Part shown: positions 31,821 to 40,195 of the stretch, one piece after another | Position numbering within the stretch: the stretch's first letter is position 1 | Layout of the letters: each line of letters starts with the position of its first letter | Assembly (NCBI RefSeq): GCF_002929355.1 | Contig: NZ_PJIR01000019.1 | Location: 1 to 44,436, forward strand | Length of the DNA: 44,436 nucleotides | DNA from: Arthrobacter sp. B0490 | Lineage (GTDB): Bacteria; Actinomycetota; Actinomycetes; Actinomycetales; Micrococcaceae | Direction: 5' to 3' | Made by a program: the position numbers and the translations under genes | The notes under the pieces: generated by a model | The model's database searches: none | Told to the model about the DNA's origin: nothing | The model's input: only the letters and a program-made list of their open reading frames with translations

Positions 31821-32876
31821 CTACATCGTGGCCATCCCGACGTCGCGACGACACCTGCTCACTCTTCTCGTTTCCAGGAACCAGAACCAGCAGAAGAGCA
31901 GGATCTCGTACCACTCCACCATCAACACGACGTGCTGACGGACGAACATCCACCCGAGGCCGAGCACGCAGGCCCCACCGAATGACATCAGGCCGAAGAT
32001 GATCCTGTAGGCATGCCGGAAATCATGATCTGCGGGCTGCACAGAACGTCTCGGGTCGGCTCGCGCCGCGGGTTCCGGCCACCCGTGGCTCGCCACCACC
32101 ACCAGCAACGAGGCGATCATGAGGATTGCTGCGATATCGTGCACTTCGACGTGAAGCAGACCCAGGGCGACTCCGGGCAGCGAGACCTCGCGTGCAGGGC
32201 CGATCAGCCACAGCTGCCAGTACGTCAGGATGACGAAGCAGAGCGCGACCACTGCCGTGCCGATGACTGTTCGCCTACTCCATCCACCACGGACGAGCAG
32301 GTCGACGGTGCGGCGGGACTGTCGCAGCTCGTTCCACACCAACCAACCGCACAGCAGGAGAACGGCAGTCAGGGCGACCCGCAGGGACCAGCCGTACTCC
32401 TCGGCGGTGAACGCCGGCCGGGCGTTCTCGAGCTCAGCTGCTAGCTCTCCCGCGAGGGCGCTATCGGCCGTCAGGGCCACAAGGGCCGCCTCTCGATCGC
32501 GCAGGTCGCCCATGATGGTGCCTAGCCCGTCCGGTACAAGTGCCACGAAGACGGCGAAGAAGCCGGCCACGTTCAACGCGAAGTCTTCGAGCGCGAACCA
32601 GCCGCGGTACGCCACCATGCAGGCGGCGGTAGCGATGATCACCCCGACGAAGACGTCCCGGACCGGGCCGCCGTAGTAGGCGCTGATGGAGCCTTCGAAG
32701 CTTCCGGTCCTCAACGCGTGGAAGACGGTGACCGTGAGCAGGAGTGCAGGAAGACCGATCATCATCCATCGCAGGACGTCGTAGGTGAGCGGCAGGTCTT
32801 CGAAGTCGTCCTGGGATACAACGCCCGTGGCTTCGGCCCCAGTGGGAGGAACCCCGTCCTGCGCCGGATCTGCCAT
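31821..32876 (-). CDS. polytopic membrane protein of unknown function
   Basis: This 351-residue protein has about seven to eight hydrophobic segments. YYGGPVRDVFVGVIIATAACMVAYRG and FALNVAGFFAVFVALVPDGLGT resemble DUF998/Frag1-like membrane families, but I cannot name one with confidence. A soluble loop of about 50 residues, rich in Ala and Glu, sits in the middle. The C terminus is basic (TRRVSRCRRDVGMATM). I chose the ATG at 32876 with AGGA 7 bases upstream; a longer frame reaching 33035 would translate the tandem 10-bp repeat and is unlikely. Function unknown. Confidence 0.72.
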   Translation of the reverse strand: MADPAQDGVPPTGAEATGVVSQDDFEDLPLTYDVLRWMMIGLPALLLTVTVFHALRTGSFEGSISAYYGGPVRDVFVGVIIATAACMVAYRGWFALEDFALNVAGFFAVFVALVPDGLGTIMGDLRDREAALVALTADSALAGELAAELENARPAFTAEEYGWSLRVALTAVLLLCGWLVWNELRQSRRTVDLLVRGGWSRRTVIGTAVVALCFVILTYWQLWLIGPAREVSLPGVALGLLHVEVHDIAAILMIASLLVVVASHGWPEPAARADPRRSVQPADHDFRHAYRIIFGLMSFGGACVLGLGWMFVRQHVVLMVEWYEILLFCWFWFLETRRVSRCRRDVGMATM

Positions 32877-32997
32877 GCCCGCATCCTGCTCCCGCCGCTT
32901 ATCAGCGTCAAGAGTGCACACAACAGTGGGGCGCCCGACTACCCGGCTCCGCGATCCGGGCCGACGGCAAAGTCGGCTCTTCCCCGGCGGATCCCTG

Positions 32998-33037
32998 GTC
33001 GACATGCGTCGATATGCGTCGATATGCGTCGACATGC
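32998..33037. repeat. four tandem 10-bp repeats GTCGAYATGC
   Basis: Exact head-to-tail units GTCGACATGC, GTCGATATGC, GTCGATATGC, GTCGACATGC fill 40 bases. One unit is one turn of the double helix, so a protein would meet every copy on the same face. The array is in the divergent intergenic region between the polytopic membrane-protein gene and cls. Confidence 0.8.
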
Positions 33038-33060
33038 ATGATCGGGCCGGGGTCTCACGT

Positions 33061-33075
33061 CACCCCCCGGGGGTG
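33061..33075. promoter_or_regulatory. CACCCCC-C-GGGGGTG dyad before cls
   Basis: A perfect 7-bp inverted repeat around one base lies 85 bases before the cls start and 24 bases after the tandem repeats. G/C-tract dyads of this kind are bound by CsoR/RcnR-like or other metal sensors, but no such gene is nearby, so the assignment is speculative. Confidence 0.4.
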
Positions 33076-33159
33076 GTGCAAGGGGCTGGGCATCGCCCTA
33101 CCGTGAACCCATGATCCCTGAACGGTGATACTTCATGACCGACCTCGTAAGGCAGACTG

Positions 33160-34644
33160 ATGAATCCGGTACTCAGCACGAACCTCGCGTGGATCCTCTC
33201 GGTGCTCGCACACCTCGCCATGTGCATCACCGCGCTCATCGTCATTCCCAGACGGCGCAAGCCCACGGCGGCGATGGCCTGGCTTCTGGCCATCGCGTTG
33301 CTCCCGGTCATTGGCGTGGTGTTGTACCTCGTCATCGGCTCGACCAAACTCCCGAAGCGACGCCGTGCGGAACAGACGCGGATCACCGCTCTCATCGCTG
33401 CCGCCGCCGAAGGACTGGACCTGACCCCACAACGAGACAGCTGGCCAGAGTGGTTCGCCAATGTCACCCGACAGAATCAGTTGCTCGGCGGCATCCCGGT
33501 CGTGGACGGGAACACCGGCACTCTCCTCAGCGACTATCGACAGGCCATCGACTCCATGGCCGCGGAAATCGACACCGCAGTACGGTTCGTGCACGTGGAG
33601 TTCTTCATCGTGTCCTTCGACGACACGACGAAAGGTTTCTTCGCAGCCATGGAAGCCGCCGTCGCCCGTGGCGTGACGGTGCGCCTGCTCGCCGACCACA
33701 TCTCCTCCGCCAAAGCGGTCCACAGCAAGGAGACCTTCGCTGAACTCGACCGTATCGGCGTGCAATGGAGCTACATGTTGCCGGTCATGCCCTTGAAGGG
33801 CAAGTATCAACGACCCGACCTCCGCAACCACCGGAAGCTGGTGGTGGTCGACGGGCGGGTGGGCTTCATGGGCTCCCAGAACCTGATCGACCGCAGTTAC
33901 AACACCTCGAAGAACATCAGACGCGGTCTGCAGTGGCAAGAGCTGGTGACGCGGCTCGAGGGACCGGTGGTGACGAGCCTGAATGCCGTGTTCCACTCCG
34001 ACTGGCTGTCCGAGACCGGGGAACACCTCGACCCAGCATCGCCGACAACGAATCTGCCTGTTCGCGCTGCCGCCTTCGATCGGTCCCCGAATGCGATCGA
34101 ATGCCAGGTGGTGCCGAGTGGGCCGTCCTACGAGACCGAGAACAACCTGCGCCTGTTCCTGTCCCTGCTGTACGGAGCGTCGAAACGAGCGATCATCACG
34201 AGCCCGTACTTCGTTCCCAACGAGGCGATGATGTACGCCATCACGTCCGCCTGCCAGCGCGGCCTCGACGTCCAGCTCTTCGTCTCAGAGATCGGTGATC
34301 AAGGTCCGGTCCTCCATGCCCAGCGTTCCTACTACGGAGATCTTCTCGATGCCGGGGTAAAGATCTTCCGCTACCCGGCGCCGTACATCCTGCATGCAAA
34401 GCACTTGTCGATCGACGACGACCTCGCCGTCATCGGATCCAGCAACATGGACATCCGTTCCTTCAGCCTGAATCTCGAAGTGTCGCTCGTGGTGCGCGGC
34501 CGCGTCTTCGTGCAGCAGATGCGCGACGTCGAGGAACACTATCGATCGGTCTCGAGTGAGTTGACCCGTGAAGAATGGGCGCAGGAACCGCTCTCGTCCA
34601 CCTCGCTGGACGGTGTCGCACGGCTGACGTCGGCACTGCAGTAG
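33160..34644 (+). CDS. cls: cardiolipin synthase, PLD superfamily
   Basis: This 494-residue membrane enzyme condenses phosphatidylglycerol molecules to cardiolipin. Two N-terminal transmembrane helices form the PLDc_N region (IPRRRKPTAAMAWLLAIALLPVIGVVLYLVIG). Two HKD active sites follow: HRKLVVVD with His224, and HAKHLSID with His412, each with the downstream GSxN (GSQN and GSSN). The length is typical of bacterial ClsA. The ATG has AAGG 9 bases upstream. Together with the nearby PLDc_N/SHOCT protein and transporters it suggests a membrane-stress setting. It is divergent from a polytopic membrane-protein gene across a repeat-rich region. Confidence 0.93.
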   Translation: MNPVLSTNLAWILSVLAHLAMCITALIVIPRRRKPTAAMAWLLAIALLPVIGVVLYLVIGSTKLPKRRRAEQTRITALIAAAAEGLDLTPQRDSWPEWFANVTRQNQLLGGIPVVDGNTGTLLSDYRQAIDSMAAEIDTAVRFVHVEFFIVSFDDTTKGFFAAMEAAVARGVTVRLLADHISSAKAVHSKETFAELDRIGVQWSYMLPVMPLKGKYQRPDLRNHRKLVVVDGRVGFMGSQNLIDRSYNTSKNIRRGLQWQELVTRLEGPVVTSLNAVFHSDWLSETGEHLDPASPTTNLPVRAAAFDRSPNAIECQVVPSGPSYETENNLRLFLSLLYGASKRAIITSPYFVPNEAMMYAITSACQRGLDVQLFVSEIGDQGPVLHAQRSYYGDLLDAGVKIFRYPAPYILHAKHLSIDDDLAVIGSSNMDIRSFSLNLEVSLVVRGRVFVQQMRDVEEHYRSVSSELTREEWAQEPLSSTSLDGVARLTSALQ

Positions 34645-34708
34645 CATCCCGCGGTGGGGAATTCCGCGACGAAGCCGGCCAATCACCAAAGTCTCCGTCT
34701 CGATCCGA

Positions 34709-35950
34709 TCAGGCCTCCTTCGACTCGATTGTCCCGTCGTCGTCCGGCGCCGGAAACGCCGAGTACGAGAGTGGTAGACCAGGTGGTTCCGCAAGGAATG
34801 ACAGATTTTCGCGGAGGGTGGGACGTGTCTGCAGAAGGGTCGCGCGTGGTGTTGTAAGGGCCAATTCGACGACGTCGCGAAGGCTTCCGGTTCGGGCATG
34901 GATGTCTCGTTGACGCCGTGCCCCAGGTCCCTCTCGCAACATCGCCTCGACGACCGCGGTCACCTCCTCGTACTCCCGATACTCGACCAGGACCGGCCGG
35001 AGGAGATCGAGCAGAGCTGCGGTCACCACGTCGGCAGGCTCGAGCCTGCAGGTGACCGGGTCAACCAGCTCATGGTCCAGTCCCCAGCGACTGGCCTGCC
35101 AGGACCACGCGCGCAGCGTATTGGTGCTGATCCCACGTGGCGGCTGCCCTGCCTTCCACGCTCGGGCCGCGGTCTCGACCAGAGCTCGAATGATCGCTGC
35201 AATGACAGCCGCATGTTCCACCACCATGCAGACGTCGGCGATCCGAACTTCGAGCGTGGGCAGATGATTGCTCAGGCGGGCATCGAAGTAGAGCATTCCT
35301 TCGTCCAGCGGGACGCCCGAATCCAGGAGCTCCAGGCAGTGTCGGTCGTATTCTTCTTCCGTTCCGAACAGGTCGCCGGGTCCGCTGGTGGGCCACCGGC
35401 TCCAGGCCTGATAGCGATAACTGTTGTATCCGGTGTCCACACCGTTGCAGAACGCAGAGTTGCTGCTGAGCGCCAGGATGGTGGGCAGCCAGGTGCGGAT
35501 CCGGTCCAGAACGCCCACACCTTCAGCTCTGGACTCGATCCCGACATGCACGTGGAAGCCGCAGGTAAGTTGTTCCCGGGCCGTGAGCCCGAACTGATTC
35601 CTGATCCGGCCGTATCGGTCACTGACGACGGGGTGCGGAGCAATTCGGAACGGCGCAGTAGCTAGGGCGGCGGTTCGCCCACCGATGGCTGCGGCTACCC
35701 GCTCGGCGAGACCACGTCCGTCCCGGATCGCGCGAAGTTGCCCGGCCAGCGTTTCCTGTGGGGGGCAGACAACTTCGATCTGCTCTTGCTGCAGTTCAAG
35801 AGTGACCTGATGGCTGGCTCCGAACCTCTCGTCCCGTCCCTGCCGGCCGTGATGTTCATGCAGTTCGATCGCTTGCTGAGCAAGGGGCAGTGGGTGGAGA
35901 GTCACAGGATCCACCAGCAGAAGCTCCTCCTCAACGCCAAACGTTCTCAC
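34709..35950 (-). CDS. carboxylate-amine ligase, YbdK/GCS2 family
   Basis: This 413-residue ATP-dependent enzyme belongs to the glutamate-cysteine ligase 2 family, which makes gamma-glutamyl-type amide bonds. Motifs: TFGVEEELLLVDPVTLHP at the N terminus, VTLELQQEQIEVVCPPQ, CGFHVHVGI and YDARLSNHLPTLEVRIADVC. Weak glutamate-cysteine ligase activity has been described for YbdK; the physiological product is uncertain. I chose the GTG at 35950 because AAGGAGG lies 4 bases upstream and translation then begins directly at the conserved RTFGVEEE; a GTG 24 bases earlier is an alternative. It converges with cls. Confidence 0.85.
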   Translation of the reverse strand: MRTFGVEEELLLVDPVTLHPLPLAQQAIELHEHHGRQGRDERFGASHQVTLELQQEQIEVVCPPQETLAGQLRAIRDGRGLAERVAAAIGGRTAALATAPFRIAPHPVVSDRYGRIRNQFGLTAREQLTCGFHVHVGIESRAEGVGVLDRIRTWLPTILALSSNSAFCNGVDTGYNSYRYQAWSRWPTSGPGDLFGTEEEYDRHCLELLDSGVPLDEGMLYFDARLSNHLPTLEVRIADVCMVVEHAAVIAAIIRALVETAARAWKAGQPPRGISTNTLRAWSWQASRWGLDHELVDPVTCRLEPADVVTAALLDLLRPVLVEYREYEEVTAVVEAMLREGPGARRQRDIHARTGSLRDVVELALTTPRATLLQTRPTLRENLSFLAEPPGLPLSYSAFPAPDDDGTIESKEA

Positions 35951-36144
35951 CGAGCCTCCTTCGAACCAGCGCACGACCCCTGGTCACGGTGGTATCCCGA
36001 AAGCGACCGAGTTCTCCTTCTCCGCGGACGCGGCAAGGATCGCTCGTGCCTGGATTCGTCGTCCGGTGGGTGAACACCTGTGCCGGCAACGTGCATGGCC
36101 TCGTCGCGCAACCCTTCCTGCCGCTCACCGATCGGGCCGGCGGT

Positions 36145-36531
36145 TCAGACCGCTACTTTGGCTTTGATCGAATCGAATTCGGTGGGGGTGATGGTCCCGG
36201 CGTCCAGAAGACCCTTGGCTTTGGTGATCTCATCGCTGGGGCTCAGGGTCGCCACGCTGCGGATGTAGGCTTCGTGCGCGGCCTGGTACTGACGTTTGCT
36301 CGCCATCGATCGTCTGGTCAGGCCTTCACCGCGGGCGATCAGGTACACCAGCACGGTCAGGAACGGCACAAGAACCAGGACGACGAGCCATCCTGCTTTC
36401 GCCCAGCCGTTGAGATCGTGATCACGGAAGATGTCGCCGATGACCGTGAACACGGCGAACAGGCAGCCCAGGAACACGTAGAGGCCGATGGACCACCACA
36501 TAAGGTCCCACAGGTTCTCGAAGAAGTTCAT
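36145..36531 (-). CDS. PLDc_N plus SHOCT domain membrane protein
   Basis: This 128-residue protein has two transmembrane helices (about 12-33 and 46-66) of the PLDc_N type (WLVVLVLVPFLTVLVYLIARGEG). It ends with a short SHOCT domain (DEITKAKGLLDAGTITPTEFDSIKAKVAV). The family is common in actinobacteria and thought to help oligomerise or regulate membrane partners; no catalytic residues exist. The ATG at 36531 has GAAAGCGAG upstream. The PLDc_N helices are of the same type as those of cls 2 kb away, which hints at a shared membrane role. Confidence 0.85.
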   Translation of the reverse strand: MNFFENLWDLMWWSIGLYVFLGCLFAVFTVIGDIFRDHDLNGWAKAGWLVVLVLVPFLTVLVYLIARGEGLTRRSMASKRQYQAAHEAYIRSVATLSPSDEITKAKGLLDAGTITPTEFDSIKAKVAV

Positions 36532-36642
36532 GCTGATCTCGCTTTCTGTCCACTAGGGGCGCGTTTCGTGAACGCGGTATCGGCTGGGGAATGAGTCCGG
36601 CCTTCAAGGCGTGGATTCCTGATGCTTCTCGGTGCCGGGGCT

Positions 36643-37128
36643 CTAGCAGGTGACTCCCTTCACAAGGTCGCCGACGGCGACCTTGAGGTCTGATGCCTCG
36701 TTGCGGAGCGATTCGACGGCCTCGCGCACTGTCGCCTGGTCGGGGATGTCATCGACCGCCTTCTCCAGTTTCCGTTCCGCCGCTTCGACGGCAACCCATC
36801 GATCTGCGGCGACATCCGCGGCCGCCTGGTCCAGTTCGGTGTAGGTGCTCACGATCTTGTCCCGTGCCGAGCGGAGCTGCTCGATGGTGACCTCGGGGGT
36901 GAGTGTGTCCTCGAACTCGGAGACCGCGCTGGTATGAGCAGTGGCGGCATCGCAGATTCGCTCAGAACCTGCCTGTTCCTGGGGACTGTCACTGCCGGTA
37001 CCGCTGGCACTACTGGTGCTCGTACTGCCGGACGTATCGGTTGTCGTGCCCGAACCACAGCCCGTCAGCAACGCGAGCGTGACTGCTACTGCCATGGGTC
37101 CGGCGAGGACCCGATGCGCTCTCGACAT
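36643..37128 (-). CDS. secreted lipoprotein of unknown function
   Basis: This 161-residue lipoprotein has a signal peptide ending in the lipobox LTGC (Cys24), a Ser/Thr/Gly linker to about residue 55, and a helical domain with heptad-like repeats (about 85-160: RSARDKIVSTYTELDQAAADVAA, AAERKLEKAVDDIPDQ, AVESLRNEASDLKVAV). Two further cysteines, near 60 and at the last position (161), may form a disulfide. The ATG has AAGGAG 6 bases upstream. I do not recognise the family; it could be a cell-surface coiled-coil or osmotic-stress lipoprotein. Confidence 0.75.
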   Translation of the reverse strand: MSRAHRVLAGPMAVAVTLALLTGCGSGTTTDTSGSTSTSSASGTGSDSPQEQAGSERICDAATAHTSAVSEFEDTLTPEVTIEQLRSARDKIVSTYTELDQAAADVAADRWVAVEAAERKLEKAVDDIPDQATVREAVESLRNEASDLKVAVGDLVKGVTC

Positions 37129-37814
37129 GAGAGTCTCCTTATGAACTCGACGGCCGTAAGCAGCCCCCGAACGACCGCTGTGCTTCATTCTCAGTCCGGC
37201 GCACCAGGTGAGCCTCACCCTCATGAGATGAGATCCGATACTCCCGGCAGATCGGCAATGCCCACGGATGCGCTGGATCAGGGTCAGCCCGCCGGTCGGC
37301 GGCAGAGGGCGAATTCCGTGGCCCCCGCACCAGCGCTGGTGCAGCCCCTCATCGAGGGCGCCGCACACCCCTGGGACGCAGACGGGACGGAGAACTCGAG
37401 CGGCCCCCTCCTGGTTCGGCCAAGCGAGCTGCAGCGACGCTCGACCCGCGTGGTCGCTTTCGGGTGTGAACGGCGTCGGAGCTCATGCTCCAGCGAGGGC
37501 ACGGCCCGACCCTGCAGGGGGCCTGGAGCACGAGGACACGGCTCCACTTCGTCACCATGAACCGATGTTCGGCGATCGCACAGTGTTCTGGAAGCAGTGC
37601 CACCAAGAGTGAAGCCTGCGATCGTGACGACCGCGAAGTGGTCCCGCTCGGGGTGAGAGGTGACTACCGCGACGGCCAGGAAGGCCTGCCACCCTCCCCC
37701 CGGATGACGGGTCTTCATGCATCCCCTGCACCCCAGCTGCCGTCCTGTCGGGACGGATCGCGGCACGATGCTCCTGATCCTGCCCGGCGCCTCGATCCGA
37801 CCCGCCTGTGATGG
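37129..37814. other. long intergenic region with a 16-bp palindrome
   Basis: No gene is convincing in these 686 bases. GCACCAGCGCTGGTGC (37327-37342) is a perfect 16-bp palindrome. A leftward frame (37284-37823) has a protein-like patch, FLAVAVVTSHPERDHFAVVT, but the rest is Arg/Ser/Pro-rich with poor codon bias. The region may hold relics or long leaders for the lipoprotein and the sugar importer. Confidence 0.3.
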
Positions 37815-37843
37815 TTGACACACCCCACATCCGGCCCTACTCT
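37815..37843 (+). promoter_or_regulatory. predicted promoter of the rhamnoside operon
   Basis: TTGACA (37815-37820) and TACTCT (37838-37843) are 17 bp apart. The LacI-type operator begins 7 bases after the -10, over the expected start site. This spacing mirrors the rhamnose promoters. Confidence 0.7.
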
Positions 37844-37849
37844 CGATAA

Positions 37850-37863
37850 TTGAAACGCTTCAA
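37850..37863 (+). promoter_or_regulatory. LacI-type operator of the rhamnoside operon
   Basis: TTGAAACGCTTCAA is a dyad with a central CG. Its inner 12-mer TGAAACGCTTCA differs from the rhaT/rhaI operator TGAAACGATTCA at one base. It could be bound by the rhamnose LacI protein, by the LacI protein encoded at the end of this operon, or by both. Confidence 0.72.
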
Positions 37864-37894
37864 TACCGGGGCGCACACTTTCAAGGAGGAAAAC

Positions 37895-39199
37895 GTGGCC
37901 ACTCTGCGTACGAAGAACAGGATGCTGCTGCTGGGCGCGAGCCTCGGCACCGCGTCGCTCGTCCTGACCGGCTGTGGTGCAGGAAGTTCAGGGGGTGGTG
38001 AGGGCGGGTCCGAGGCCGGCGAGTTCTCCTTCCTGACCAACGTCGAGAACACGACGATCTCCACTGAACTCGAGACCCTGGCGTCGGACCAGTGCAAGAC
38101 GGCGGCCGACGCCATGCCGCTCAAGGTGGATACCGTGCCGCAGACCAACCTTGACCAGCAGCTTCAGCTGCTCGCCGGGCAGGGCGCCCTCCCCGTCCAG
38201 TTCGCGGCCGGCAACGCCCCCGCTCTGACCAAGGAGCTCGCCGGTTCGGGTAACGTCCTGGACCTCGAGGCGACCCTGACCGACCTCGACGTCATCGACC
38301 AGATCGAACCGGCGGCGATCGACACGATCAAGGCACTGTACGGCGGCTTCAACGTCCTCCCGTACCAGTACAACGTCGAGGGCGTCTGGTACAACAAGCA
38401 ATTGTTCGCTGAGAACAACATCGAGGTCCCGCAGTCCTGGGACGACTTCGTCGCAGCCTCCGAATCCCTCAAGCAGAGCGGCGTCACTCCCCTGTCTGCG
38501 TCGGGCGAGCAGGGTTGGCCCCTGACCCGCCTCATCAGCGGATACCTCTTCAGCGATCTCGGCAAGGACGCCCTGCAGAAGGTCGCCGACGGTGAGGCGA
38601 AACTGACGGATCCCGAGTACGTCGAGGCAGCCGCGCAGGTGGCGTCCCTCGGAGAGAAGGGCTACTTCGGCGAAGGTGTCGGCTCGATCGACTACGACAC
38701 CGCCATCAACCAGTTCCTCACCGGCGAGGCCGGCATGCTCTACATGGGCAGCTGGGTCCTCGCGAACTTCAACGACGAAGCAGCGAACCAGATCGGCCTC
38801 GACAACATCGGCTTCATGCCGTTCCCGAAGGTCGAGGGCGGCTCCGGGGTCGACAACCAGTACGCCGCCAACGTCGGCCTGCCCATGGCCATCTCCCAGA
38901 AGGCCTACAACGAGGGAACCGGGGAATGGCTGAAGTGCATCTCCGAGAACTACGGTAGCTCCGCACTGGGGAACCAGGGGTCGATCTCGGGCTTCAAGGT
39001 CAACGAAGAAGTCGACGTCGATCCCCTCACCCAGACCGTCCAGGAAACCATCTCCTCGACGAGCGAGAGTGTCCTCTGGTTCGAAGCCCTCTTCGACACG
39101 CAGGCCACCACAGCCAGCCAGACCAATGCCGCACCGCTCGTCACCGGGAGCATGAGCCCCGAGCAGTTCATGGAAACGGTCCAGTCCGCCCTCAAGTAG
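37895..39199 (+). CDS. CUT1 sugar ABC transporter substrate-binding lipoprotein
   Basis: This is a 434-residue lipoprotein with lipobox LTGC (Cys27) and a Gly/Ser/Glu linker. The mature protein is a family 1 solute-binding protein with GGFNVLPYQYNVEGVWYNKQLFAENNIEVPQSWDDF, TAINQFLTGEAGMLYMGSWVLANF and NVGLPMAISQKAYNEGT, the usual order for oligosaccharide binders. The start is GTG at 37895 with AGGAGG 6 bases upstream. The permeases, a GH78 enzyme and a LacI gene follow, so the ligand is probably a rhamnosylated glycoside. No ATPase gene is in the operon; a shared MsiK-type ATPase elsewhere is likely. Confidence 0.9.
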   Translation: MATLRTKNRMLLLGASLGTASLVLTGCGAGSSGGGEGGSEAGEFSFLTNVENTTISTELETLASDQCKTAADAMPLKVDTVPQTNLDQQLQLLAGQGALPVQFAAGNAPALTKELAGSGNVLDLEATLTDLDVIDQIEPAAIDTIKALYGGFNVLPYQYNVEGVWYNKQLFAENNIEVPQSWDDFVAASESLKQSGVTPLSASGEQGWPLTRLISGYLFSDLGKDALQKVADGEAKLTDPEYVEAAAQVASLGEKGYFGEGVGSIDYDTAINQFLTGEAGMLYMGSWVLANFNDEAANQIGLDNIGFMPFPKVEGGSGVDNQYAANVGLPMAISQKAYNEGTGEWLKCISENYGSSALGNQGSISGFKVNEEVDVDPLTQTVQETISSTSESVLWFEALFDTQATTASQTNAAPLVTGSMSPEQFMETVQSALK

Positions 39200-39210
39200 G
39201 GCCCACTCGC

Positions 39211-39247
39211 GCCGGGGAGGAGCGGAGGGACGGCCCTCCTCCCCGGC
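39211..39247 (+). ncRNA. 12-bp intercistronic hairpin after the binding-protein gene
   Basis: GCCGGGGAGGAG (39211-39222) and CTCCTCCCCGGC (39236-39247) pair perfectly around a 13-base loop, 11 bases after the stop of the binding-protein gene and 59 bases before the permease start. It is in the same position as the hairpin after rhaS. Differential mRNA stability favouring the binding protein is inferred. Confidence 0.6.
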
Positions 39248-39306
39248 ACATTCCCCCTTCCGGGTCATGGCGCAATGCGGAAACCAGACGTAGACAAAGG
39301 ACCACC

Positions 39307-40191
39307 ATGCAGTCAGTACTGGGCGACAAGAAAGCCCTCGCGATCCTCCTCGGCCCGGCACTGCTGGTGTACACCCTGGTGATGCTCGTGCCCATCATCT
39401 GGTCGATGGGCTACACCTTCTTCTCCGGCAATGCCATCTCCGGTTTCACGTTCGTCGGCACGGACAACCTCACCCGTCTGTTCACGGACCCTGAAGTCCG
39501 CACCGCGCTCTCCTTCACCATCCGGTACGCCGTCGTGATCACGGTAGGCCAGATCCTCATGGGCTACCTGCTGTCACTGATGTACGTGTTCATTCTCAAG
39601 AAGTCCTCGAACGTCATCCGGACGCTCGTCTTCTTCCCGGTCGTCCTGCCGACGGTCGCCGTCGCCCTCCTCTTCCAGAAGATGTTCGAGATCGCCCCTC
39701 AGAACGGGCTCGTCAACAGCCTGCTCAACGGCGTGGGCGTCGAATCGGTCGACTGGTTCGGCAGTGCCTCCAGCGCCTTCTGGGTCATCGTCCTCATGGA
39801 CATCTGGCGATCGATGGGCTTCTACGCCGTCCTGCTCTACGCCGGACTGGTGGACATCCCCGAAGACATGCTCGAGTCCGCACGGCTCGATGGCGCTACC
39901 GGGTGGCGGCTCATCAAGAACATCGTCCTTCCGCTCTCCCTGCCGGTCCTGCTGTCCTCGATCATCTTCAGCATCAACGGAACCCTCAAGGTCTTCGACT
40001 CCATCGTCGCCCTGACCAACGGCGGCCCCGGGTCCTCGACCACGCCGCTGACGCTCTACATGTTCCGTACGTCCTTCACCTTCGGTGATTACGGGTACGG
40101 CAGCTCGATCGCCCTGCTGCTGACGCTGCTGTGCCTGATCGTGACCATCTTCATCTTCCGGTCCTCGCGCCGCGACCTCACCAAGGACTGA
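39307..40191 (+). CDS. CUT1 sugar ABC transporter permease (MalF/UgpA-like)
   Basis: This 294-residue permease has six transmembrane segments. The start LAILLGPALLVYTLVMLVPIIWSMGYTFF is typical. The cytoplasmic EAA loop ESARLDGATGWRLIKNIVLPLSLP docks on the ATPase, and GGPGSSTTPLTLYMF near residue 240 is the family end motif. ATG with AAAGGA upstream. It forms the importer with the next permease, 4 bases downstream. Confidence 0.92.
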   Translation: MQSVLGDKKALAILLGPALLVYTLVMLVPIIWSMGYTFFSGNAISGFTFVGTDNLTRLFTDPEVRTALSFTIRYAVVITVGQILMGYLLSLMYVFILKKSSNVIRTLVFFPVVLPTVAVALLFQKMFEIAPQNGLVNSLLNGVGVESVDWFGSASSAFWVIVLMDIWRSMGFYAVLLYAGLVDIPEDMLESARLDGATGWRLIKNIVLPLSLPVLLSSIIFSINGTLKVFDSIVALTNGGPGSSTTPLTLYMFRTSFTFGDYGYGSSIALLLTLLCLIVTIFIFRSSRRDLTKD

Positions 40192-40195
40192 CGCC

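Noticed and set aside
33001..33035. Upstream start giving a 404-residue membrane protein (MSTHIDAYRRMST)
   Set aside because: This extension is produced by translating the tandem 10-bp repeat; the ATG at 32876 has a ribosome-binding site and a normal N terminus.
32998..33037. CRISPR-like array
   Set aside because: The 10-bp repeats are contiguous with no spacers and there are no cas genes, so this is a tandem repeat, not CRISPR.
37284..37823. Leftward 179-residue frame in the long gap
   Set aside because: One plausible patch only; codon third-position bias fades after about 40 codons and no family is recognisable. Kept as a note on the gap, not as a gene.
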